Positions 26,379 through 38,982 of a stretch of DNA of 64,000 bases are shown one piece after another. The notes under the pieces were generated by a model. The model made no database searches, had not been told where the DNA came from, and saw only the letters and a list, made by a program, of their open reading frames with translations. The stretch is from an uncultured Clostridia bacterium. GTDB lineage: Bacteria; Bacillota; Clostridia; Oscillospirales; Ruminococcaceae. Location of the stretch: the NCBI GenBank assembly GCA_947631455.1, contig CANRLH010000002.1, positions 219,312 through 283,311 on the forward strand. The letters are read 5' to 3'. Position 1 is the stretch's first letter. Each line of letters starts with the position of its first letter. The translations under genes were made by a program, and so were the position numbers.

Positions 26379-26420
26379 ACAGGTTCTTCGTCTGGGAAAG
26401 GGCAAGAGCCTGTCTTTTTA
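26379..26420 (+). terminator. Terminator before rpoB
   Basis: ACAGGTTCTT and AAGAGCCTGT form a 10-bp stem (one wobble) followed by CTTTTTATTT. It ends the PPIase / amidohydrolase / fumarase operon. Confidence 0.8.
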
Positions 26421-26451
26421 TTTATATGCAAAAAAAATTTAGTAAAAACGC

Positions 26452-26480
26452 TTGACAAATAATTTTTATTATTATATAAT
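26452..26480 (+). promoter_or_regulatory. Promoter for rpoBC
   Basis: Perfect TTGACA and TATAAT hexamers are separated by 17 bases. The leader of about 150 bases contains a small hairpin, AAAACC-gaac-GGTTTT, at 26546-26561. rplJ/rplL do not precede it here, so rpoB is transcribed independently of the L10-L12 genes. Confidence 0.9.
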
Positions 26481-26640
26481 AGTATACTGTATCATAATGG
26501 AGTTTTGTACCTTTTTAAACGCAAAATCAAGGTAAAAAGGAAGTGAAAACCGAACGGTTTTGATCCATTGCTGGTTTTAAAATGTCATTCACGAAATGGT
26601 ACGCCCAATGTATTTTTAGTATTGAGGAGTGATTGAACCT

Positions 26641-29600
26641 ATGGTAAATGTCAAGGACGTAAAGCTTGGCAAGACAACGCGTAAGAGTTTCGCAAAAATC
26701 AATGAAGTATTGGAAATGCCCAACCTAATTGAGGTGCAGAAAAACTCGTACAACTGGTTTTTAACTGAAGGCTTGAAAGAGGTTTTCAGAGATGTTTCCA
26801 CTATCTCTGATTATAACGGAACTCTGGAACTAAGCTTTGTAGGTTATCGTTTTGACGACAAGCCTAAGTATACGGTAGCTGAGTGTAAGGAGCGCGACGT
26901 TACTTATGCAAAGCCGCTTAGGGTGACCGCAAGACTTAATAACACCGAAACGGGTGAGATCAAGGAAAGCGAAGTCTATATGGGAGACTTCCCAATAATG
27001 ACAGACAGCGGAACCTTCGTTATAAACGGAGCTGAGCGTGTTATCGTTTCACAGCTTGTCCGTTCACCCGGAGTTTATTACGCAAGCGACAAGGACAAAA
27101 CCGGAAAGGATCTTTTCCGCTCAACCGTTATCCCAAACAGGGGAGCATGGCTTGAGTACGAGATGGATTCCAACGACATTGTATATGTAAGAATAGATAA
27201 GAACAGAAAGATACCGCTGACTACGTTTATCCGTGCTATCGGTATCGGAACCAACGCAGAGATAGCGGAAGTTTTCGGTGATGACGAGAGAATACGTCAG
27301 ACCATAGAGCAGAAGGACGCTACCGCTAACAGAGAGGAAGCGCTTTTGGAGGTATACAAAAAGCTCCGTCCGGGAGAGCCCCCCACGGTAGACAGCGCGG
27401 TAACCCACTTAAACAATCTGTTCTTTGATGCAAAGAGATATGATCTTTCGAGATTCGGAAGATATAAATATAATAAGAAGCTTGGTCTTGCAGCAAGGCT
27501 GGCGGGACACATACTCACACGCCCTGTTGTAAATCCCATGACGGGAGAGATCATGGCTGAACCGGGAGTTACCGTTTCAAACGAGCTGGCAGCAGAGATC
27601 GAGCAGGCAGGCGTCAACACAGCATATGTCACCGTTGAGGTCAAGGAGGTTCTGACTATTGAGGGTGAAACCACCACAAAGACAGAGGAGAGGGAAGTAA
27701 AGATAATCTCCAACGGCATGGTGGATATAAAGGGATATGTTGATTTTGACTGCTCAGAATACGGCGTAAACGAGCTTGTTTCCTTTAATGTTTTAAGGGA
27801 GATCTTAGAAGCAGCCGACGGCGACGAGGAGGAGCTTAAGGCTCTTATCAAGCAAAGAGCAGATGAGCTTGTTCCTAAGCACATTACTGTTGACGATATA
27901 ATCGCGACAATTTCATATTTTCTTAATTTGTGTGAGACTGTCGGCACTGTTGACGACATCGACCATCTCGGAAACAGAAGAATAAGAAGTGTAGGAGAGC
28001 TTTTACAGAATCAGTTTCGTATCGGATTCACGAGAATGGAAAGGGTTATCCGCGAGAGAATGAATCTTCAGACCCAGGATATTGAAGAGATAACTCCATC
28101 TGCACTTATAAATATAAGACCGATAACCGCGGCTATAAAGGAGTTTTTCGGTTCGTCACCTCTTTCTCAGTTTATGGATCAGAACAATCCTCTTGCTGAG
28201 CTTACGCATAAGAGAAGGCTTTCCGCTCTTGGCCCGGGAGGACTTTCAAGAGACCGTGCCGGATTCGAGGTAAGAGACGTTCACTATTCACACTATGGAA
28301 GAATGTGTCCTATCGAGACGCCTGAAGGCCCTAACATCGGACTTATCTCATACCTTGCGTCATTTGCAAGGATAAATGAGTACGGCTTTATCGAGGCGCC
28401 TTACAGAAAGGTAAACAAGGAAACCGGCGTAGTGACCGATGAGGTCGTATATATGACCGCCGACGTTGAGGATAACTATATAGTAGCTCAGGCAAACGAG
28501 CCGCTGACAGAGGATCACAAATTTGCAAGGGCAAAGGTAAACGGCAGACACCGTGACCAGATATCGGAATTTGACGCGTCTCAGGTCGACTTTATGGACG
28601 TTTCACCTAAGATGGTAGTTTCTGTTGCGACCGCGCTCATTCCTTTCCTTGAAAATGACGATGCGAACCGCGCCCTTATGGGTTCTAACATGCAGCGTCA
28701 GGCAGTTCCGCTTCTCAAGACAGAAGCGCCTATCGTCGGAACGGGAATGGAGTATAAGGCTTGCCTTGACTCGGGAGTAGCAGTGGTTTCAGACGCCCCG
28801 GGAGTAGTTGAGAAGGTAAGCGCCGATGAGATAGTCGTAAAGGAGAAGGGCGGAAAGCTTCATTCTTATCCGCTTACGAAGTTTAAGCGTTCAAATGCCG
28901 GAACCTGTACGAATCAGAGACCTATCGTTGAAGTCGGTGAAAAGATAACGGAGCATCAGATAATAGCAGACGGCCCTGCTACTGCTGACGGTGAGCTTGC
29001 TCTCGGCAAAAACGCGCTTATAGGATTTATGACCTGGGAGGGTTATAACTATGAGGACGCCGTTTTGCTCAACGAAAACCTTGTAAAAGAGGACAGATAT
29101 ACGTCTATCCACATAGAGGAATACGAGATCGAGGCGAGAGATACAAAGCTCGGCCCAGAGGAGATCACACGTGATATTCCTAACGTAGGAGAGGACGCGC
29201 TCAAAGACCTTGATGAAAACGGAATAATCAGAATAGGCGCAGAGGTGCGCTCGGGCGATATACTGGTAGGAAAAGTAACTCCCAAGGGCGAGACCGAGCT
29301 TACAGCTGAGGAAAGGCTTTTAAGAGCGATCTTCGGTGAAAAGGCAAGAGAGGTAAGGGACAATTCGCTTAAGGTTCCTCATGGAGAGTCAGGAGTTATC
29401 ATAGACGTAAAGATATTCACGCGGGAAAACTGCGATGAGCTGAGCCCGGGAGTAAATAAGCTTGTAAGGTGTTATATCGCACAGAAGAGAAAGATCTCGG
29501 TCGGCGACAAAATGGCGGGACGCCACGGAAACAAGGGTGTTGTTTCAAGAATTCTTCCGCAGGAGGATATGCCGTTCCTTGAGGACGGAACACCGCTTGA

Positions 29601-30387
29601 TATCGTGCTTAATCCTTTGGGTGTTCCTTCACGTATGAACATCGGTCAGGTGCTTGAGGTTCATCTGGGTATGGCTGCAAAGGCACTGGGCTGGAAGATA
29701 ATGACGCCGGTATTTGACGGCGCTCACGAAAAGGATATAAGAGACTGCTTTGAAGAAGCGAATCTTCCTGTTGACGGAAAGACGACTCTTTACGACGGCA
29801 GAACCGGAGAGAAGTTTGACAACCGGGTAACGGTAGGATATATGTACTATCTTAAGCTTCACCACCTTGTTGACGATAAGATACACGCTCGTTCGGTAGG
29901 CCCCTATGCGCTGGTAACTCAGCAGCCGCTGGGAGGCAAAGCGCAGTTTGGCGGACAGAGATTCGGAGAGATGGAGGTTTGGGCTTTAGAGGCTTACGGA
30001 GCGGCATATACGCTTCAGGAGATACTCACAGTCAAGTCTGACGACACGGTCGGAAGAGTAAAGACCTATGAGGCAATAGTAAAGGGACAGAATGTTCCTA
30101 AGCCGGGAATACCCGAATCCTTCAAGGTGCTTGTCAAGGAGCTTCAGTCGCTGTGTCTTGACGTTAAGGTAATGGGAACCGACGGTAAAGAGATCGACTT
30201 AAAACAGACCTTTGATGACGATGACGACTTTACTCCGCAGCCCGCTATTGATGATATGGAAATGACTATTGACGAAAGCGAGCTTGAGGACGGCTTTTTT
30301 GAAGAGGACGAGGACGGAGAGATGAGTGAAATAAGCTTGGGCGACGAACTGGAAGATTCCGATTTGTTTATCGACGAGGAGGAATAA
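26641..30387 (+). CDS. rpoB: RNA polymerase beta subunit
   Basis: This 1248-residue beta subunit is the catalytic partner of beta'. The start was set at the ATG at 26641 (SD GAGGAG, 10-base spacing); the in-frame GTG at 26629 lies inside the SD. Recognisable blocks are the N-terminal [32 protein letters not shown], the rifampicin-region segment [20 protein letters not shown] with [52 protein letters not shown], and [20 protein letters not shown]. In the rifampicin pocket the usual sensitive-type residues QFMDQ and [10 protein letters not shown] are present. The C-terminus is very acidic. rpoC follows after 54 bp. Confidence 0.98.
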   Translation: MVNVKDVKLGKTTRKSFAKINEVLEMPNLIEVQKNSYNWFLTEGLKEVFRDVSTISDYNGTLELSFVGYRFDDKPKYTVAECKERDVTYAKPLRVTARLNNTETGEIKESEVYMGDFPIMTDSGTFVINGAERVIVSQLVRSPGVYYASDKDKTGKDLFRSTVIPNRGAWLEYEMDSNDIVYVRIDKNRKIPLTTFIRAIGIGTNAEIAEVFGDDERIRQTIEQKDATANREEALLEVYKKLRPGEPPTVDSAVTHLNNLFFDAKRYDLSRFGRYKYNKKLGLAARLAGHILTRPVVNPMTGEIMAEPGVTVSNELAAEIEQAGVNTAYVTVEVKEVLTIEGETTTKTEEREVKIISNGMVDIKGYVDFDCSEYGVNELVSFNVLREILEAADGDEEELKALIKQRADELVPKHITVDDIIATISYFLNLCETVGTVDDIDHLGNRRIRSVGELLQNQFRIGFTRMERVIRERMNLQTQDIEEITPSALINIRPITAAIKEFFGSSPLSQFMDQNNPLAELTHKRRLSALGPGGLSRDRAGFEVRDVHYSHYGRMCPIETPEGPNIGLISYLASFARINEYGFIEAPYRKVNKETGVVTDEVVYMTADVEDNYIVAQANEPLTEDHKFARAKVNGRHRDQISEFDASQVDFMDVSPKMVVSVATALIPFLENDDANRALMGSNMQRQAVPLLKTEAPIVGTGMEYKACLDSGVAVVSDAPGVVEKVSADEIVVKEKGGKLHSYPLTKFKRSNAGTCTNQRPIVEVGEKITEHQIIADGPATADGELALGKNALIGFMTWEGYNYEDAVLLNENLVKEDRYTSIHIEEYEIEARDTKLGPEEITRDIPNVGEDALKDLDENGIIRIGAEVRSGDILVGKVTPKGETELTAEERLLRAIFGEKAREVRDNSLKVPHGESGVIIDVKIFTRENCDELSPGVNKLVRCYIAQKRKISVGDKMAGRHGNKGVVSRILPQEDMPFLEDGTPLDIVLNPLGVPSRMNIGQVLEVHLGMAAKALGWKIMTPVFDGAHEKDIRDCFEEANLPVDGKTTLYDGRTGEKFDNRVTVGYMYYLKLHHLVDDKIHARSVGPYALVTQQPLGGKAQFGGQRFGEMEVWALEAYGAAYTLQEILTVKSDDTVGRVKTYEAIVKGQNVPKPGIPESFKVLVKELQSLCLDVKVMGTDGKEIDLKQTFDDDDDFTPQPAIDDMEMTIDESELEDGFFEEDEDGEMSEISLGDELEDSDLFIDEEE

Positions 30388-30441
30388 CGGCAGAAGTCAA
30401 AAGCTTATCAAACTCACAAAACAAGGAAGAAGGGTCGAATA

Positions 30442-33400
30442 TTGGAATTTAATACATTTGCATCAATAAAAATCGGTCTTGCGTCGCCTGAACAGATAAG
30501 AGCGTGGTCATACGGCGCGGTTGAAAGACCTGAAACCATAAATTACAGAACTCAGAAGCCTGAGAAGGACGGGCTCTACTGTGAAAAGATCTTCGGACCG
30601 TCAAAGGACTGGGAATGTCATTGCGGAAAGTACAAGAAAATCAGATTTAAAGGCAAGATCTGCGAGAGATGCGGTGTTGAGGTAACCAGAGCAAAGGTAA
30701 GACGTGAAAGAATGGGTCATATCGAGCTTGCCGCTCCCGTATCTCATATCTGGTACTTCAAGGGAACGCCTTCGAGGATCGGGCAGATGCTTGAGGTTTC
30801 TCAAAAAAGACTAGAAGAGGTTTTGTACTTTACAAAATATATTGTAATTGATCCGGGCGATACCGAACTTGAAAAGTGTCAGCTTCTCTCTGAAAAGGAC
30901 TACACCGATATGAGGGAGAAGTATGAGGACGGATTTAAGGCGGGAATGGGCGCAGAGGCTATCAAGGAGCTTTTGAGTGAGATAGACCTTGATGCACTTT
31001 CCGCGTCGTTAAAAGACGAGCTTAAGGATCTGCCTGCCGGACAGAAGAGAATAAAGCTTTTAAAAAGGCTTGAGATAGTTGACGCATTCAGAACATCGGG
31101 AAACCGTCCTGAGTGGATGATTCTTGATGTAGTTCCGGTAATTCCTCCGGATTTAAGACCTATGGTAATGCTTGACGGAGGCAGATATGCGACAAGCGAT
31201 CTTAACGATCTTTACAGGCGTGTTATAAACAGAAACAACAGACTTAAGAGAATGCTTGAGCTTGACGCTCCCGACATAATTGTCAGAAACGAAAAGAGAA
31301 TGCTTCAGGAGGCTGTTGACGCGCTTATCGACAACGGCAGACACGGAAGGCCCGTAACAGGTCCTAACAACAGAGCGTTCAAGTCTCTTTCGGATATGCT
31401 CAAGGGTAAGCAGGGACGATTCAGACAGAACCTTCTGGGAAAGCGTGTTGACTACTCGGGACGTTCGGTTATCGTAGTAGGTCCTGAGCTAAAGATGTAC
31501 CAGTGCGGACTTCCAAAGGAGATGGCTCTTGAGCTGTTTAAGCCTTTTGTAATGAAACGTCTGGTAGACACAAACCCGTCAATAAATATAAAGAGCGCAA
31601 GAAAAATGGTAGAGCGTGCCCGCCCCGAGGTCTGGGACGCACTTGAAAATGTCATTAAGGGACACCCGGTACTGTTAAACCGTGCGCCTACACTTCACCG
31701 TCTGGGAATCCAGGCGTTCGAGCCGGTTCTGGTTGAGGGCAGAGCGCTTAAACTTCACCCGCTTGTATGTACGGCTTACAACGCAGACTTTGACGGAGAC
31801 CAGATGGCAGTCCATGTACCGCTTTCTTCTGAGGCTCAGGCAGAGGCGAGATTTTTGATGCTTGCGGCGAACAACCTGTTAAAGCCATCGGACGGAAAGC
31901 CTGTTGCGGTTCCTACACAGGATATGATACTCGGTTCTTATTATCTTACAATGGATAAGGACGGAGAGCCGGGAGAGGGCAAGGTATTTAAGGATGCCGA
32001 TGAAGCGTTGATGGCATACGACTCGGGATATGTTTCACTTCACGCAAAAATAAAGGTAAGGGTATCAAAGACGATAGGCTCAAAGGTGGTTTCAAAGGTT
32101 ATCGACGCCACTGTCGGAAGACTTATCTTTAACAGCATAATCCCGCAGGATCTTGGATTTGTTGACAGGACTAATTCGGAAAAGCAGTTTGATCTTGAGA
32201 TCACTCAGAAAGCTGACAAAAAGCTGCTTTCAATGATATTTGACAGATGTATCCACCTTCACGGAACAGCAAAGACCTCCGAGGTACTTGACAACGTAAA
32301 GGCGCTTGGATATAAGTATTCGACCAAATCCGCTATAACCGTTGCGGTGTGCGATGCAACCATACCTGAGGCTAAAAAGCAGATCATAGAGGCTGCTGAC
32401 GAGAAGATAAACAAGATAGATAAGCAGTTTAAGAGAGGATACATTTCCGCGGAGGAAAAATCCAAGAAGTTTATCGAGATATGGAACCAGGCTACCGACG
32501 AGGTTACCGATGCTTTGAAGGCGGGGCTTGATCCGTACAACCCGATAAATATGATGGCTGACTCCGGAGCAAGAGGTAGTATCAATCAGATAAGACAGCT
32601 TGCCGGAATGAGAGGACTTATCGCTAACACATCGGGTTCAACTATTGAGATGCCTATCAAGGCTAACTACCGTGAGGGACTTAATATCCTTGAGTATTTC
32701 ATCTCGTCAAGAGGTGCAAGAAAGGGACTTGCCGACACCGCATTAAGAACGGCTGACTCCGGTTACCTTACAAGACGTCTTGTAGACGTATCGCAGGAGG
32801 TAATTATCCGTCAGGACGACTGCGGAGCAAATGACGGACTTGAGGTATTTGAGATAAGAAACGGCAACGAGGTAATAGAGCCGCTATCTGAAAGACTTGT
32901 CGGAAGATTTTTGGTAGAAGACCTTGTCGACAAGGCGACCGGAGAGATAGTTATCCCTAAGACGCGTCTTATGTCAGAAGCCGATGCGAAGAGAGCGGTA
33001 GAGGTAATGAACTCAAACGGCGACAAGAAGATCAAGATACGCTCGGTTCTTCACTGCAAGGCAAGAGACGGCGTATGCGCTAAGTGCTACGGTGCAAACC
33101 TTGCAAACGGCAGAGTTATCTCGGTAGGAGAGGCTGTGGGAATCATCTCTGCACAGTCGATAGGTGAGCCGGGTACTCAGCTTACAATGAGAACCTTCCA
33201 CACAGGAGGAATCGCAAACGCTGAGGACATCACTCAGGGTCTTCCGAGAGTTGAGGAGCTGTTTGAATCAAGAAAGCCGAAGGGAGCGGCGATCATATCC
33301 AGGATTGCAGGTACGGTTAAGATCGAAGACGTCAAAAAGACAAAGCAAATCACCGTTACAAGCACCGACATAGATAATCCTGAAAAGGAGATATATACCA

Positions 33401-34008
33401 TTCCTTACGGTTATAAGATACGCGTTCGTGACTCAGAACAGATCGAAATGGGCGAGCCGCTTACGGAGGGCTCAATAAACCCGTCTGACATTCTTGCCGT
33501 AAACGGAGTGCAGGCTGTTCAGAATTATATCATCACAGAGGTTCAGAAGACCTACCGCCTGCAGGGTGTTGACATCAACGACAAGCACATAGAGGTCATT
33601 GTGCGTCAGATGATGAGAAAGGTAAAGGTCGAGGATCCGGGAAGCAGTTATCTGCTTCCGGGCGCACTTATGAATAAAAGCGATATCGAGAGCATCAATT
33701 CCGAGATACAGCAGCAGATAAATGAGGGCGATACGGATGCGAGACTAGTAACCTATGTTCCTGTTTTGCAGGGTATTACCAAGGCGGCGTCTAATTCCGA
33801 TTCATTCCTGTCGGCAGCGTCCTTCCAGGAGACTACAAAGGCTCTTACGGACGCTGCTATCAGAGGAAAAGTCGATAAGCTTGTCGGACTTAAGGAAAAT
33901 GTTATCATCGGTAAGCTCATTCCTGCCGGAACCGGTATGGACGTTTACAACAACGTGCAGATCATAAAGAATGAAACGTCTGTCGAGCACCAGACAGCAA
34001 ACGCTTAA
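30442..34008 (+). CDS. rpoC: RNA polymerase beta' subunit
   Basis: This 1188-residue beta' subunit starts at a TTG (30442) behind AGGAAGAAGGG. Key motifs are the zinc ribbon ([20 protein letters not shown]), the catalytic metal motif [17 protein letters not shown], the bridge-helix/trigger-loop region, and the C-terminal zinc-binding site [36 protein letters not shown] is the trigger-loop signature. It forms the rpoBC operon, closed by a terminator. Confidence 0.98.
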   Translation: MEFNTFASIKIGLASPEQIRAWSYGAVERPETINYRTQKPEKDGLYCEKIFGPSKDWECHCGKYKKIRFKGKICERCGVEVTRAKVRRERMGHIELAAPVSHIWYFKGTPSRIGQMLEVSQKRLEEVLYFTKYIVIDPGDTELEKCQLLSEKDYTDMREKYEDGFKAGMGAEAIKELLSEIDLDALSASLKDELKDLPAGQKRIKLLKRLEIVDAFRTSGNRPEWMILDVVPVIPPDLRPMVMLDGGRYATSDLNDLYRRVINRNNRLKRMLELDAPDIIVRNEKRMLQEAVDALIDNGRHGRPVTGPNNRAFKSLSDMLKGKQGRFRQNLLGKRVDYSGRSVIVVGPELKMYQCGLPKEMALELFKPFVMKRLVDTNPSINIKSARKMVERARPEVWDALENVIKGHPVLLNRAPTLHRLGIQAFEPVLVEGRALKLHPLVCTAYNADFDGDQMAVHVPLSSEAQAEARFLMLAANNLLKPSDGKPVAVPTQDMILGSYYLTMDKDGEPGEGKVFKDADEALMAYDSGYVSLHAKIKVRVSKTIGSKVVSKVIDATVGRLIFNSIIPQDLGFVDRTNSEKQFDLEITQKADKKLLSMIFDRCIHLHGTAKTSEVLDNVKALGYKYSTKSAITVAVCDATIPEAKKQIIEAADEKINKIDKQFKRGYISAEEKSKKFIEIWNQATDEVTDALKAGLDPYNPINMMADSGARGSINQIRQLAGMRGLIANTSGSTIEMPIKANYREGLNILEYFISSRGARKGLADTALRTADSGYLTRRLVDVSQEVIIRQDDCGANDGLEVFEIRNGNEVIEPLSERLVGRFLVEDLVDKATGEIVIPKTRLMSEADAKRAVEVMNSNGDKKIKIRSVLHCKARDGVCAKCYGANLANGRVISVGEAVGIISAQSIGEPGTQLTMRTFHTGGIANAEDITQGLPRVEELFESRKPKGAAIISRIAGTVKIEDVKKTKQITVTSTDIDNPEKEIYTIPYGYKIRVRDSEQIEMGEPLTEGSINPSDILAVNGVQAVQNYIITEVQKTYRLQGVDINDKHIEVIVRQMMRKVKVEDPGSSYLLPGALMNKSDIESINSEIQQQINEGDTDARLVTYVPVLQGITKAASNSDSFLSAASFQETTKALTDAAIRGKVDKLVGLKENVIIGKLIPAGTGMDVYNNVQIIKNETSVEHQTANA

Positions 34009-34020
34009 AATTTGCGTATG

Positions 34021-34046
34021 AGGGAGCGCTTTGCGCTCCTTTTTGT
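34021..34046 (+). terminator. Terminator after rpoC
   Basis: GGAGCGC and GCGCTCC form a 7-bp stem with a 3-base loop, followed by TTTTTGTTTTG. Confidence 0.85.
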
Positions 34047-34099
34047 TTTGTAAATAATGATAAGTTTACAAAAAATTTACAATTATTTTTTTGTTATCG

Positions 34100-34128
34100 T
34101 TGACAAAGATGTAATTTATCTGTATAAT
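34100..34128 (+). promoter_or_regulatory. Promoter for rpsL-rpsG-fusA
   Basis: TTGACA (34100-34105) and TATAAT (34123-34128) are separated by 17 bases, about 55 bp before rpsL. Confidence 0.88.
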
Positions 34129-34184
34129 TATTTGTATGCGTGATAATATGTTATGCAGAGTTTTTTTAGGAAAGGAGAGAGGAT

Positions 34185-34604
34185 ATGCCTACCTTTAACC
34201 AGTTGGTACGCAAGGGAAGAGACGTGCTTTCTACCAAATCCACGGCACCTGCGCTTCAGAAGAGCTTTAACGCTTTGAAAAAGCAGCCGATCGATCAGAG
34301 CTGTCCACAGAAGCGTGGAGTTTGCACGGCAGTAAGAACAGCTACGCCTAAAAAGCCTAACTCGGCAATGAGAAAGATCGCCAGAGTAAAGCTTACAAAC
34401 GGTCAGGAAGTAACCGCCTATATTCCGGGTGAAGGACACAACCTTCAGGAGCACAGCGTTGTAATGATCCGCGGAGGAAGAGTTAAGGATCTTCCGGGTG
34501 TGCGTTACCACATTATAAGAGGAACGCTTGACGCACAGGGCGTTGCCAACAGAATGCAGGCGCGTTCAAAGTACGGTGCCAAGAGACCTAAGGGCTCAAA
34601 GTAA
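34185..34604 (+). CDS. rpsL: 30S ribosomal protein S12
   Basis: This 139-residue decoding-centre protein shows the universal motifs [18 protein letters not shown] and [28 protein letters not shown]. The lysines that mutate to streptomycin resistance (in PKKPNSA and GRVKDLPG) are wild type. The SD is GGAGAGAGG. It is the first gene of the str-type operon. Confidence 0.99.
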   Translation: MPTFNQLVRKGRDVLSTKSTAPALQKSFNALKKQPIDQSCPQKRGVCTAVRTATPKKPNSAMRKIARVKLTNGQEVTAYIPGEGHNLQEHSVVMIRGGRVKDLPGVRYHIIRGTLDAQGVANRMQARSKYGAKRPKGSK

Positions 34605-34762
34605 ATTTAATGCTTTGACCAAATTTAAGTAGAACTCAGATAAACCACAGTCATGTGGAGTATTTAATATAGATTAAGTACCTCTGCATTGGACTGACGG
34701 AGCTATGGCTGCGGCCATAGAGCGAGTACCTATGATATCATTATGTGAAGGAGGGAATTAAA
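34605..34762 (+). promoter_or_regulatory. rpsL-rpsG intergenic leader with hairpin
   Basis: This 158-base gap is long for the str operon. It contains a perfect 7-bp hairpin, CTATGGC (34703-34709) with GCCATAG (34714-34720), flanked by two GTACCT copies. In E. coli the rpsL-rpsG gap is the S7 translational operator, so a similar role is a reasonable guess. No clear promoter is seen. Confidence 0.4.
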
Positions 34763-35233
34763 GTGCCAAGAAGAGGTAAAGTTGCTAAGAGAGATGTTCT
34801 CTTAGACCCGGTATATAAGTCAAAGCTTGTAACAAGACTTATCAACAACATTATGCTTGACGGTAAGAAGGGAGTTGCCCAGAAGATCGTTTACGGCGCA
34901 TTTGGAATCGTTGAGGAAAAGACGGGAAAGCCTGCTCTTGAGGCGTTTGAAGAAGCGCTTGAGAACATTATGCCTAACCTTGAGGTAAAGGCTCGCCGTG
35001 TCGGCGGTGCGACATATCAGGTTCCTATGGAGGTTCGTCCTGACAGACGTCAGACTCTGGGACTCAGATGGCTTACAAAGTATTCAAGAGACAGACACGA
35101 ATCAACGATGAAAGAAAAGCTTGCAGGAGAGATAATGGATGCTCTCAACGGCGTCGGAGGCGCCTGCAAGAAGAGAGATGATACTCACAAAATGGCAGAG
35201 GCAAACAAGGCTTTTGCACACTATCGCTGGTAA
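34763..35233 (+). CDS. rpsG: 30S ribosomal protein S7
   Basis: This 156-residue protein binds the 3' major domain of 16S rRNA. It was started at GTG 34763, giving [16 protein letters not shown], because AAGGAGGG lies 8 bases upstream. A more upstream GTG in frame would add six residues that S7 lacks. Typical motifs are [38 protein letters not shown], and [15 protein letters not shown] at the C-terminus. It precedes fusA by 21 bases. Confidence 0.98.
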   Translation: MPRRGKVAKRDVLLDPVYKSKLVTRLINNIMLDGKKGVAQKIVYGAFGIVEEKTGKPALEAFEEALENIMPNLEVKARRVGGATYQVPMEVRPDRRQTLGLRWLTKYSRDRHESTMKEKLAGEIMDALNGVGGACKKRDDTHKMAEANKAFAHYRW

Positions 35234-35254
35234 TTATAAGTATAGGAGGAAATT

Positions 35255-37333
35255 ATGCCAAGAGATTGTTCACTGCAAGATACCAGAAACATCGGTATCA
35301 TGGCTCATATTGACGCAGGTAAAACGACCACTACCGAGCGTATTCTGTTCTATACAGGTATTACCCACAAGATCGGTGAGGTTCACGAGGGTGCTGCTAC
35401 CATGGACTGGATGGAGCAGGAGCAGGAGAGAGGTATCACGATCACATCTGCTGCAACTACTGCATTCTGGAAGAACCACAGAATCAACATCATCGACACA
35501 CCTGGACACGTTGACTTTACGGTTGAGGTCGAGAGATCACTCAGAGTTCTCGACGGCTCCGTAACGGTGTTGTGTGCAAAGGGCGGAGTTGAGCCGCAGA
35601 CGGAAACCGTTTGGAGACAGGCTGACAAGTACAAGGTTCCGAGAATGGTTTACGTCAACAAAATGGATATTATGGGAGCGGATTTCTACAATGTTTTGAA
35701 GATGCTCCACGACAGACTTAAAACTAACGCTGTTCCGATTCAGCTTCCTATAGGTTCTGAGGCGGATTTCAAGGGAGTTATCGACCTTCTTGAGATGAAA
35801 GCGTACGTTTATTATGATGACCTCGGCAAGGACATCAGAGTTGAGGAGATCCCCGACGATATGAAGGATAAGGCTGAGGAATACAGAGAAGCTCTTATGG
35901 AGCACGTAGCTGAGCAGGACGAGGAGATAATGGAGAAGTATTTCGGCGGTGAGGAGATAACCATCGACGAGATAAAGAAGTGCATAAGAAAATCTACTAT
36001 CGCAAACACAATGGTTCCTGTCTGCTGCGGAACGTCCTATAAAAACAAGGGCGTTCAGAAGCTGCTTGACGCAATAGTTGATTATATGCCTTCTCCGCTT
36101 GACGTTCCGCACATCAAGGGAATAAACCCGGAAACGGACGAGGAGGAGGAGAGACCTTCGTCAGACTCAGAGCCGTTTGCGGCGCTTGCGTTTAAAATCG
36201 CAACAGATCCGTTTGTTGGAAAGCTTTGCTATTTCAGAGTTTATTCCGGAGTTTTGACAAAGGGCTCCGCTGTTTACAATGCGTCTAAGGATGACCGTGA
36301 GAGAATCGGAAGAATCCTTCAGATGCACTCAAATGAGAGAAAGGATATCGATGAGGTTTATGCGGGAGATATAGCCGCTGCGGTAGGACTTAAAAACACT
36401 ACCACAGGAGATACTCTCTGCGATGAAAAGCATCCGATAATACTTGAATCTATGGAATTCCCTGAGCCTGTTATCCAGCTCGCTATTGAGCCGAAGACAA
36501 AAGCAGGACAGGAGAAGATGGGCATTGCGCTTTCAAAGCTTGCGGAAGAGGACCCGACCTTTAAGACCTATACCGATGAGGAAACCGGTCAGACCATCAT
36601 TGCCGGAATGGGAGAGCTTCATCTTGAGATTATAGTTGACAGACTTCTCCGTGAATTCAAGGTTGAGGCAAACGTCGGAGCACCGCAGGTTGCATATAAG
36701 GAAACCATCAGGACTAATGCGGATGTCGATCACAAGTATGCAAGACAGTCCGGTGGTAAAGGACAGTACGGACACGTTAAGATCCAGGTTGAGCCTAACG
36801 AGAGCGGAAAGGGATATGAGTTTACAAACGCTATCGTCGGCGGAGCAATTCCGAAGGAATACATTCCTGCTGTTGACGCCGGTATAAAGGGCGCAATGGA
36901 AGCGGGAGTTCTGGCAGGATATCCTGTTGTTGACGTCAAGGTAAGGCTTTACGACGGATCGTATCACGAGGTCGACTCGTCAGAAATGGCGTTTAAGATC
37001 GCCGGATCAATGGCATTTAAAGAGGCTATGAGAAAGGCAAACCCTGTAATACTTGAGCCTATAATGAAGGTTACTGTAATTGTGCCTGAGGAGCATATGG
37101 GTACTGCGATAGGCGACCTCAACTCACGCCGCGGACAGATTCAGGGACAGGAGATCAGAATGGGTACTGCACAGGTAGAAGCGCTTGTTCCGCTTTCTGA
37201 AATGTTCGGATACTCAAACGACCTTCGTTCAAAGACGCAGGGAAGAGGACAGTATTCTATGGAACCGCACAGCTATATTGAGGTTCCGAAATCAATAGCT
37301 GAAAAGATTATGTCAAACAGAAGCAAGGATTAA
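35255..37333 (+). CDS. fusA: Elongation factor G
   Basis: This 692-residue GTPase drives ribosomal translocation. The G1 motif is [17 protein letters not shown]3 is [13 protein letters not shown], and G4 is VNKMD. Switch I has the [11 protein letters not shown] block. Domains IV-V include [13 protein letters not shown] and [13 protein letters not shown]. The SD is AGGAGG. It is full length with no oddities. Confidence 0.98.
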   Translation: MPRDCSLQDTRNIGIMAHIDAGKTTTTERILFYTGITHKIGEVHEGAATMDWMEQEQERGITITSAATTAFWKNHRINIIDTPGHVDFTVEVERSLRVLDGSVTVLCAKGGVEPQTETVWRQADKYKVPRMVYVNKMDIMGADFYNVLKMLHDRLKTNAVPIQLPIGSEADFKGVIDLLEMKAYVYYDDLGKDIRVEEIPDDMKDKAEEYREALMEHVAEQDEEIMEKYFGGEEITIDEIKKCIRKSTIANTMVPVCCGTSYKNKGVQKLLDAIVDYMPSPLDVPHIKGINPETDEEEERPSSDSEPFAALAFKIATDPFVGKLCYFRVYSGVLTKGSAVYNASKDDRERIGRILQMHSNERKDIDEVYAGDIAAAVGLKNTTTGDTLCDEKHPIILESMEFPEPVIQLAIEPKTKAGQEKMGIALSKLAEEDPTFKTYTDEETGQTIIAGMGELHLEIIVDRLLREFKVEANVGAPQVAYKETIRTNADVDHKYARQSGGKGQYGHVKIQVEPNESGKGYEFTNAIVGGAIPKEYIPAVDAGIKGAMEAGVLAGYPVVDVKVRLYDGSYHEVDSSEMAFKIAGSMAFKEAMRKANPVILEPIMKVTVIVPEEHMGTAIGDLNSRRGQIQGQEIRMGTAQVEALVPLSEMFGYSNDLRSKTQGRGQYSMEPHSYIEVPKSIAEKIMSNRSKD

Positions 37334-37377
37334 GGCGGAAAACTGTGAAATTCTCTGCATAAAAATTGAAAAAATAC

Positions 37378-37406
37378 TTGCTTTTTTTACAAATGTTTGT
37401 TATAAT
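37378..37406 (+). promoter_or_regulatory. Separate promoter for tuf
   Basis: TTGCTT and TATAAT are separated by 17 bases in the 149-bp fusA-tuf gap, allowing extra expression of EF-Tu. Confidence 0.7.
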
Positions 37407-37482
37407 GTTTTTCAATAAGGGGTTATACCCCGTTTCATAATTCATTTTTAGGAATAATTTATTCAAAGGGAGGAAATTCCAA

Positions 37483-38682
37483 ATGGCAAAGGAAAAATTT
37501 GAAAGAACCAAACCACATGTTAACATTGGTACGATCGGACACGTTGACCACGGTAAAACAACTCTTACAGCAGCAATCACAAAGGCTCTTGCTCTTAAGG
37601 GTCAGGCTAAGTATGAGGCTTATGACATGATCGATAAGGCTCCTGAGGAGAGAGAGCGTGGTATCACTATCAACACAGCTCACGTTGAGTATGAGACTGA
37701 TAAGCGTCACTATGCTCACGTTGACTGCCCGGGACACGCTGACTATGTTAAGAACATGATCACAGGTGCTGCTCAGATGGACGGAGCAATTCTTGTTGTT
37801 GCATCTTCAGACGGCCCTATGGCTCAGACAAGAGAGCACTTGCTGCTTGCTCGTCAGGTTGGCGTTCCTTACATCGTAGTATTTATGAATAAGGCTGACC
37901 AGGTTGACGACGAGGAGCTCCTCGAACTCGTTGAAATGGACATCAGAGAGCTTCTTAACTCCTATGATTTCCCTGGCGACGATACACCGATCATCAAGGG
38001 TTCTGCACTTGCAGCTCTTGAGGCTCCGGATGATCTTAGCGATCCGGCTTACAAGCCGATCCTTGATCTTATGGATGCTGTTGACGAGTATATTCCTACT
38101 CCTGACAGAGCTTCAGACCTTCCGTTCCTTATGCCTGTTGAGGACGTATTCACCATCACAGGTCGTGGAACAGTTGCTACAGGTAGAGTAGAAAGAGGAC
38201 AGCTCAAGACAGGCGACGAGGTTGAGATCATCGGTCTTACCGAGGAGAGAGCTAAGACTGTCGTAACAGGTATCGAGATGTTCAGAAAGATCCTTGACTA
38301 TGCTGAGGCCGGAGATAACATCGGCGCACTTTTAAGAGGTGTTCAGAGAGACGAGATCGAAAGAGGACAGGTTCTCTGTAAGCCGGGTTCTATCCATCCG
38401 CTTACAAAGTTCACAGGTCAGGTTTACGTTCTTAAGAAGGAAGAGGGCGGAAGACACACTCCGTTCTTCAACAACTACAGACCGCAGTTCTATTTCAGAA
38501 CAACTGACGTTACCGGTGTGATCACACTTCCTGCTGACAAGGAGATGTGTATGCCTGGTGATAACGTAGTTATGGATGTTGAGCTTATCACACCTATCGC
38601 TATCGAAGTTGGACTTCGTTTCGCTATCCGTGAGGGCGGAAGAACGGTAGGTTCAGGCGTTGTAACTGCAACTAAGGACTAA
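37483..38682 (+). CDS. tuf: Elongation factor Tu
   Basis: This 399-residue GTPase delivers aminoacyl-tRNA to the ribosome. Motifs are [10 protein letters not shown] (G1), [35 protein letters not shown] (G3), and MNKADQVDD (G4). Domain 2/3 stretches are [13 protein letters not shown] and the conserved C-terminal [14 protein letters not shown]. It has its own promoter and ends in a strong terminator. The codons here are less GGA/CTT-variable than in neighbours, in line with high expression. Confidence 0.99.
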   Translation: MAKEKFERTKPHVNIGTIGHVDHGKTTLTAAITKALALKGQAKYEAYDMIDKAPEERERGITINTAHVEYETDKRHYAHVDCPGHADYVKNMITGAAQMDGAILVVASSDGPMAQTREHLLLARQVGVPYIVVFMNKADQVDDEELLELVEMDIRELLNSYDFPGDDTPIIKGSALAALEAPDDLSDPAYKPILDLMDAVDEYIPTPDRASDLPFLMPVEDVFTITGRGTVATGRVERGQLKTGDEVEIIGLTEERAKTVVTGIEMFRKILDYAEAGDNIGALLRGVQRDEIERGQVLCKPGSIHPLTKFTGQVYVLKKEEGGRHTPFFNNYRPQFYFRTTDVTGVITLPADKEMCMPGDNVVMDVELITPIAIEVGLRFAIREGGRTVGSGVVTATKD

Positions 38683-38698
38683 TCTTTGATTTTGTTGA

Positions 38699-38728
38699 GC
38701 CGAGGGATTTTTTCCCTCGGCTTTTTTT
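38699..38728 (+). terminator. Terminator after tuf
   Basis: GCCGAGGG and CCCTCGGC form an 8-bp stem followed by seven T. Confidence 0.93.
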
Positions 38729-38868
38729 GTTGCCTCTCCTACTAATAGCGCAAAATCCGAAAAAAATGTACGAAAACGTGCATTATAAATAAAATATCTT
38801 ATGTTGTGTAACGAAATGTTTACAATGTTCATAGCTTGTTAATACTTGACAGCCTTCTTTCAAGGATC

Positions 38869-38901
38869 AACTTACAGTTGAACGCGCTCAACAAATAAGT
38901 T
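38869..38901. promoter_or_regulatory. Palindromic operator-like site before the ABC exporter
   Basis: A 33-bp interrupted palindrome: AACTTA (38869) with TAAGTT (38896), and GTTGA (38877) with TCAAC (38888). It ends just before the -35 of the ABC promoter, so a dimeric regulator is a likely ligand. No regulator gene is adjacent. Confidence 0.5.
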
Positions 38902-38902
38902 A

Positions 38903-38931
38903 TTTACAAAACCTTGGATTTTTGTTTTAAT
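38903..38931 (+). promoter_or_regulatory. Promoter for the ABC exporter pair
   Basis: TTTACA and TTTAAT are separated by 17 bases, about 50 bp before the first ABC gene. The remaining part of the 38729-38902 gap shows no gene. Confidence 0.5.
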
Positions 38932-38982
38932 ATTATTGTAGAAATCAGCTCATACCAAGAGAAATGGGGAGAAAATAAGAAA

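Noticed and set aside
25480-26379. Leftward 299-codon frame
   Set aside because: It lies fully opposite the fumarase gene, is Cys/Arg/His-rich and matches no family.
27297-27959. Leftward 220-codon frame within rpoB
   Set aside because: Serine-rich shadow of rpoB codons, with no SD.
35139-35564. Rightward 141-codon frame overlapping rpsG and fusA
   Set aside because: Out of frame with two certain genes and low-complexity in composition.
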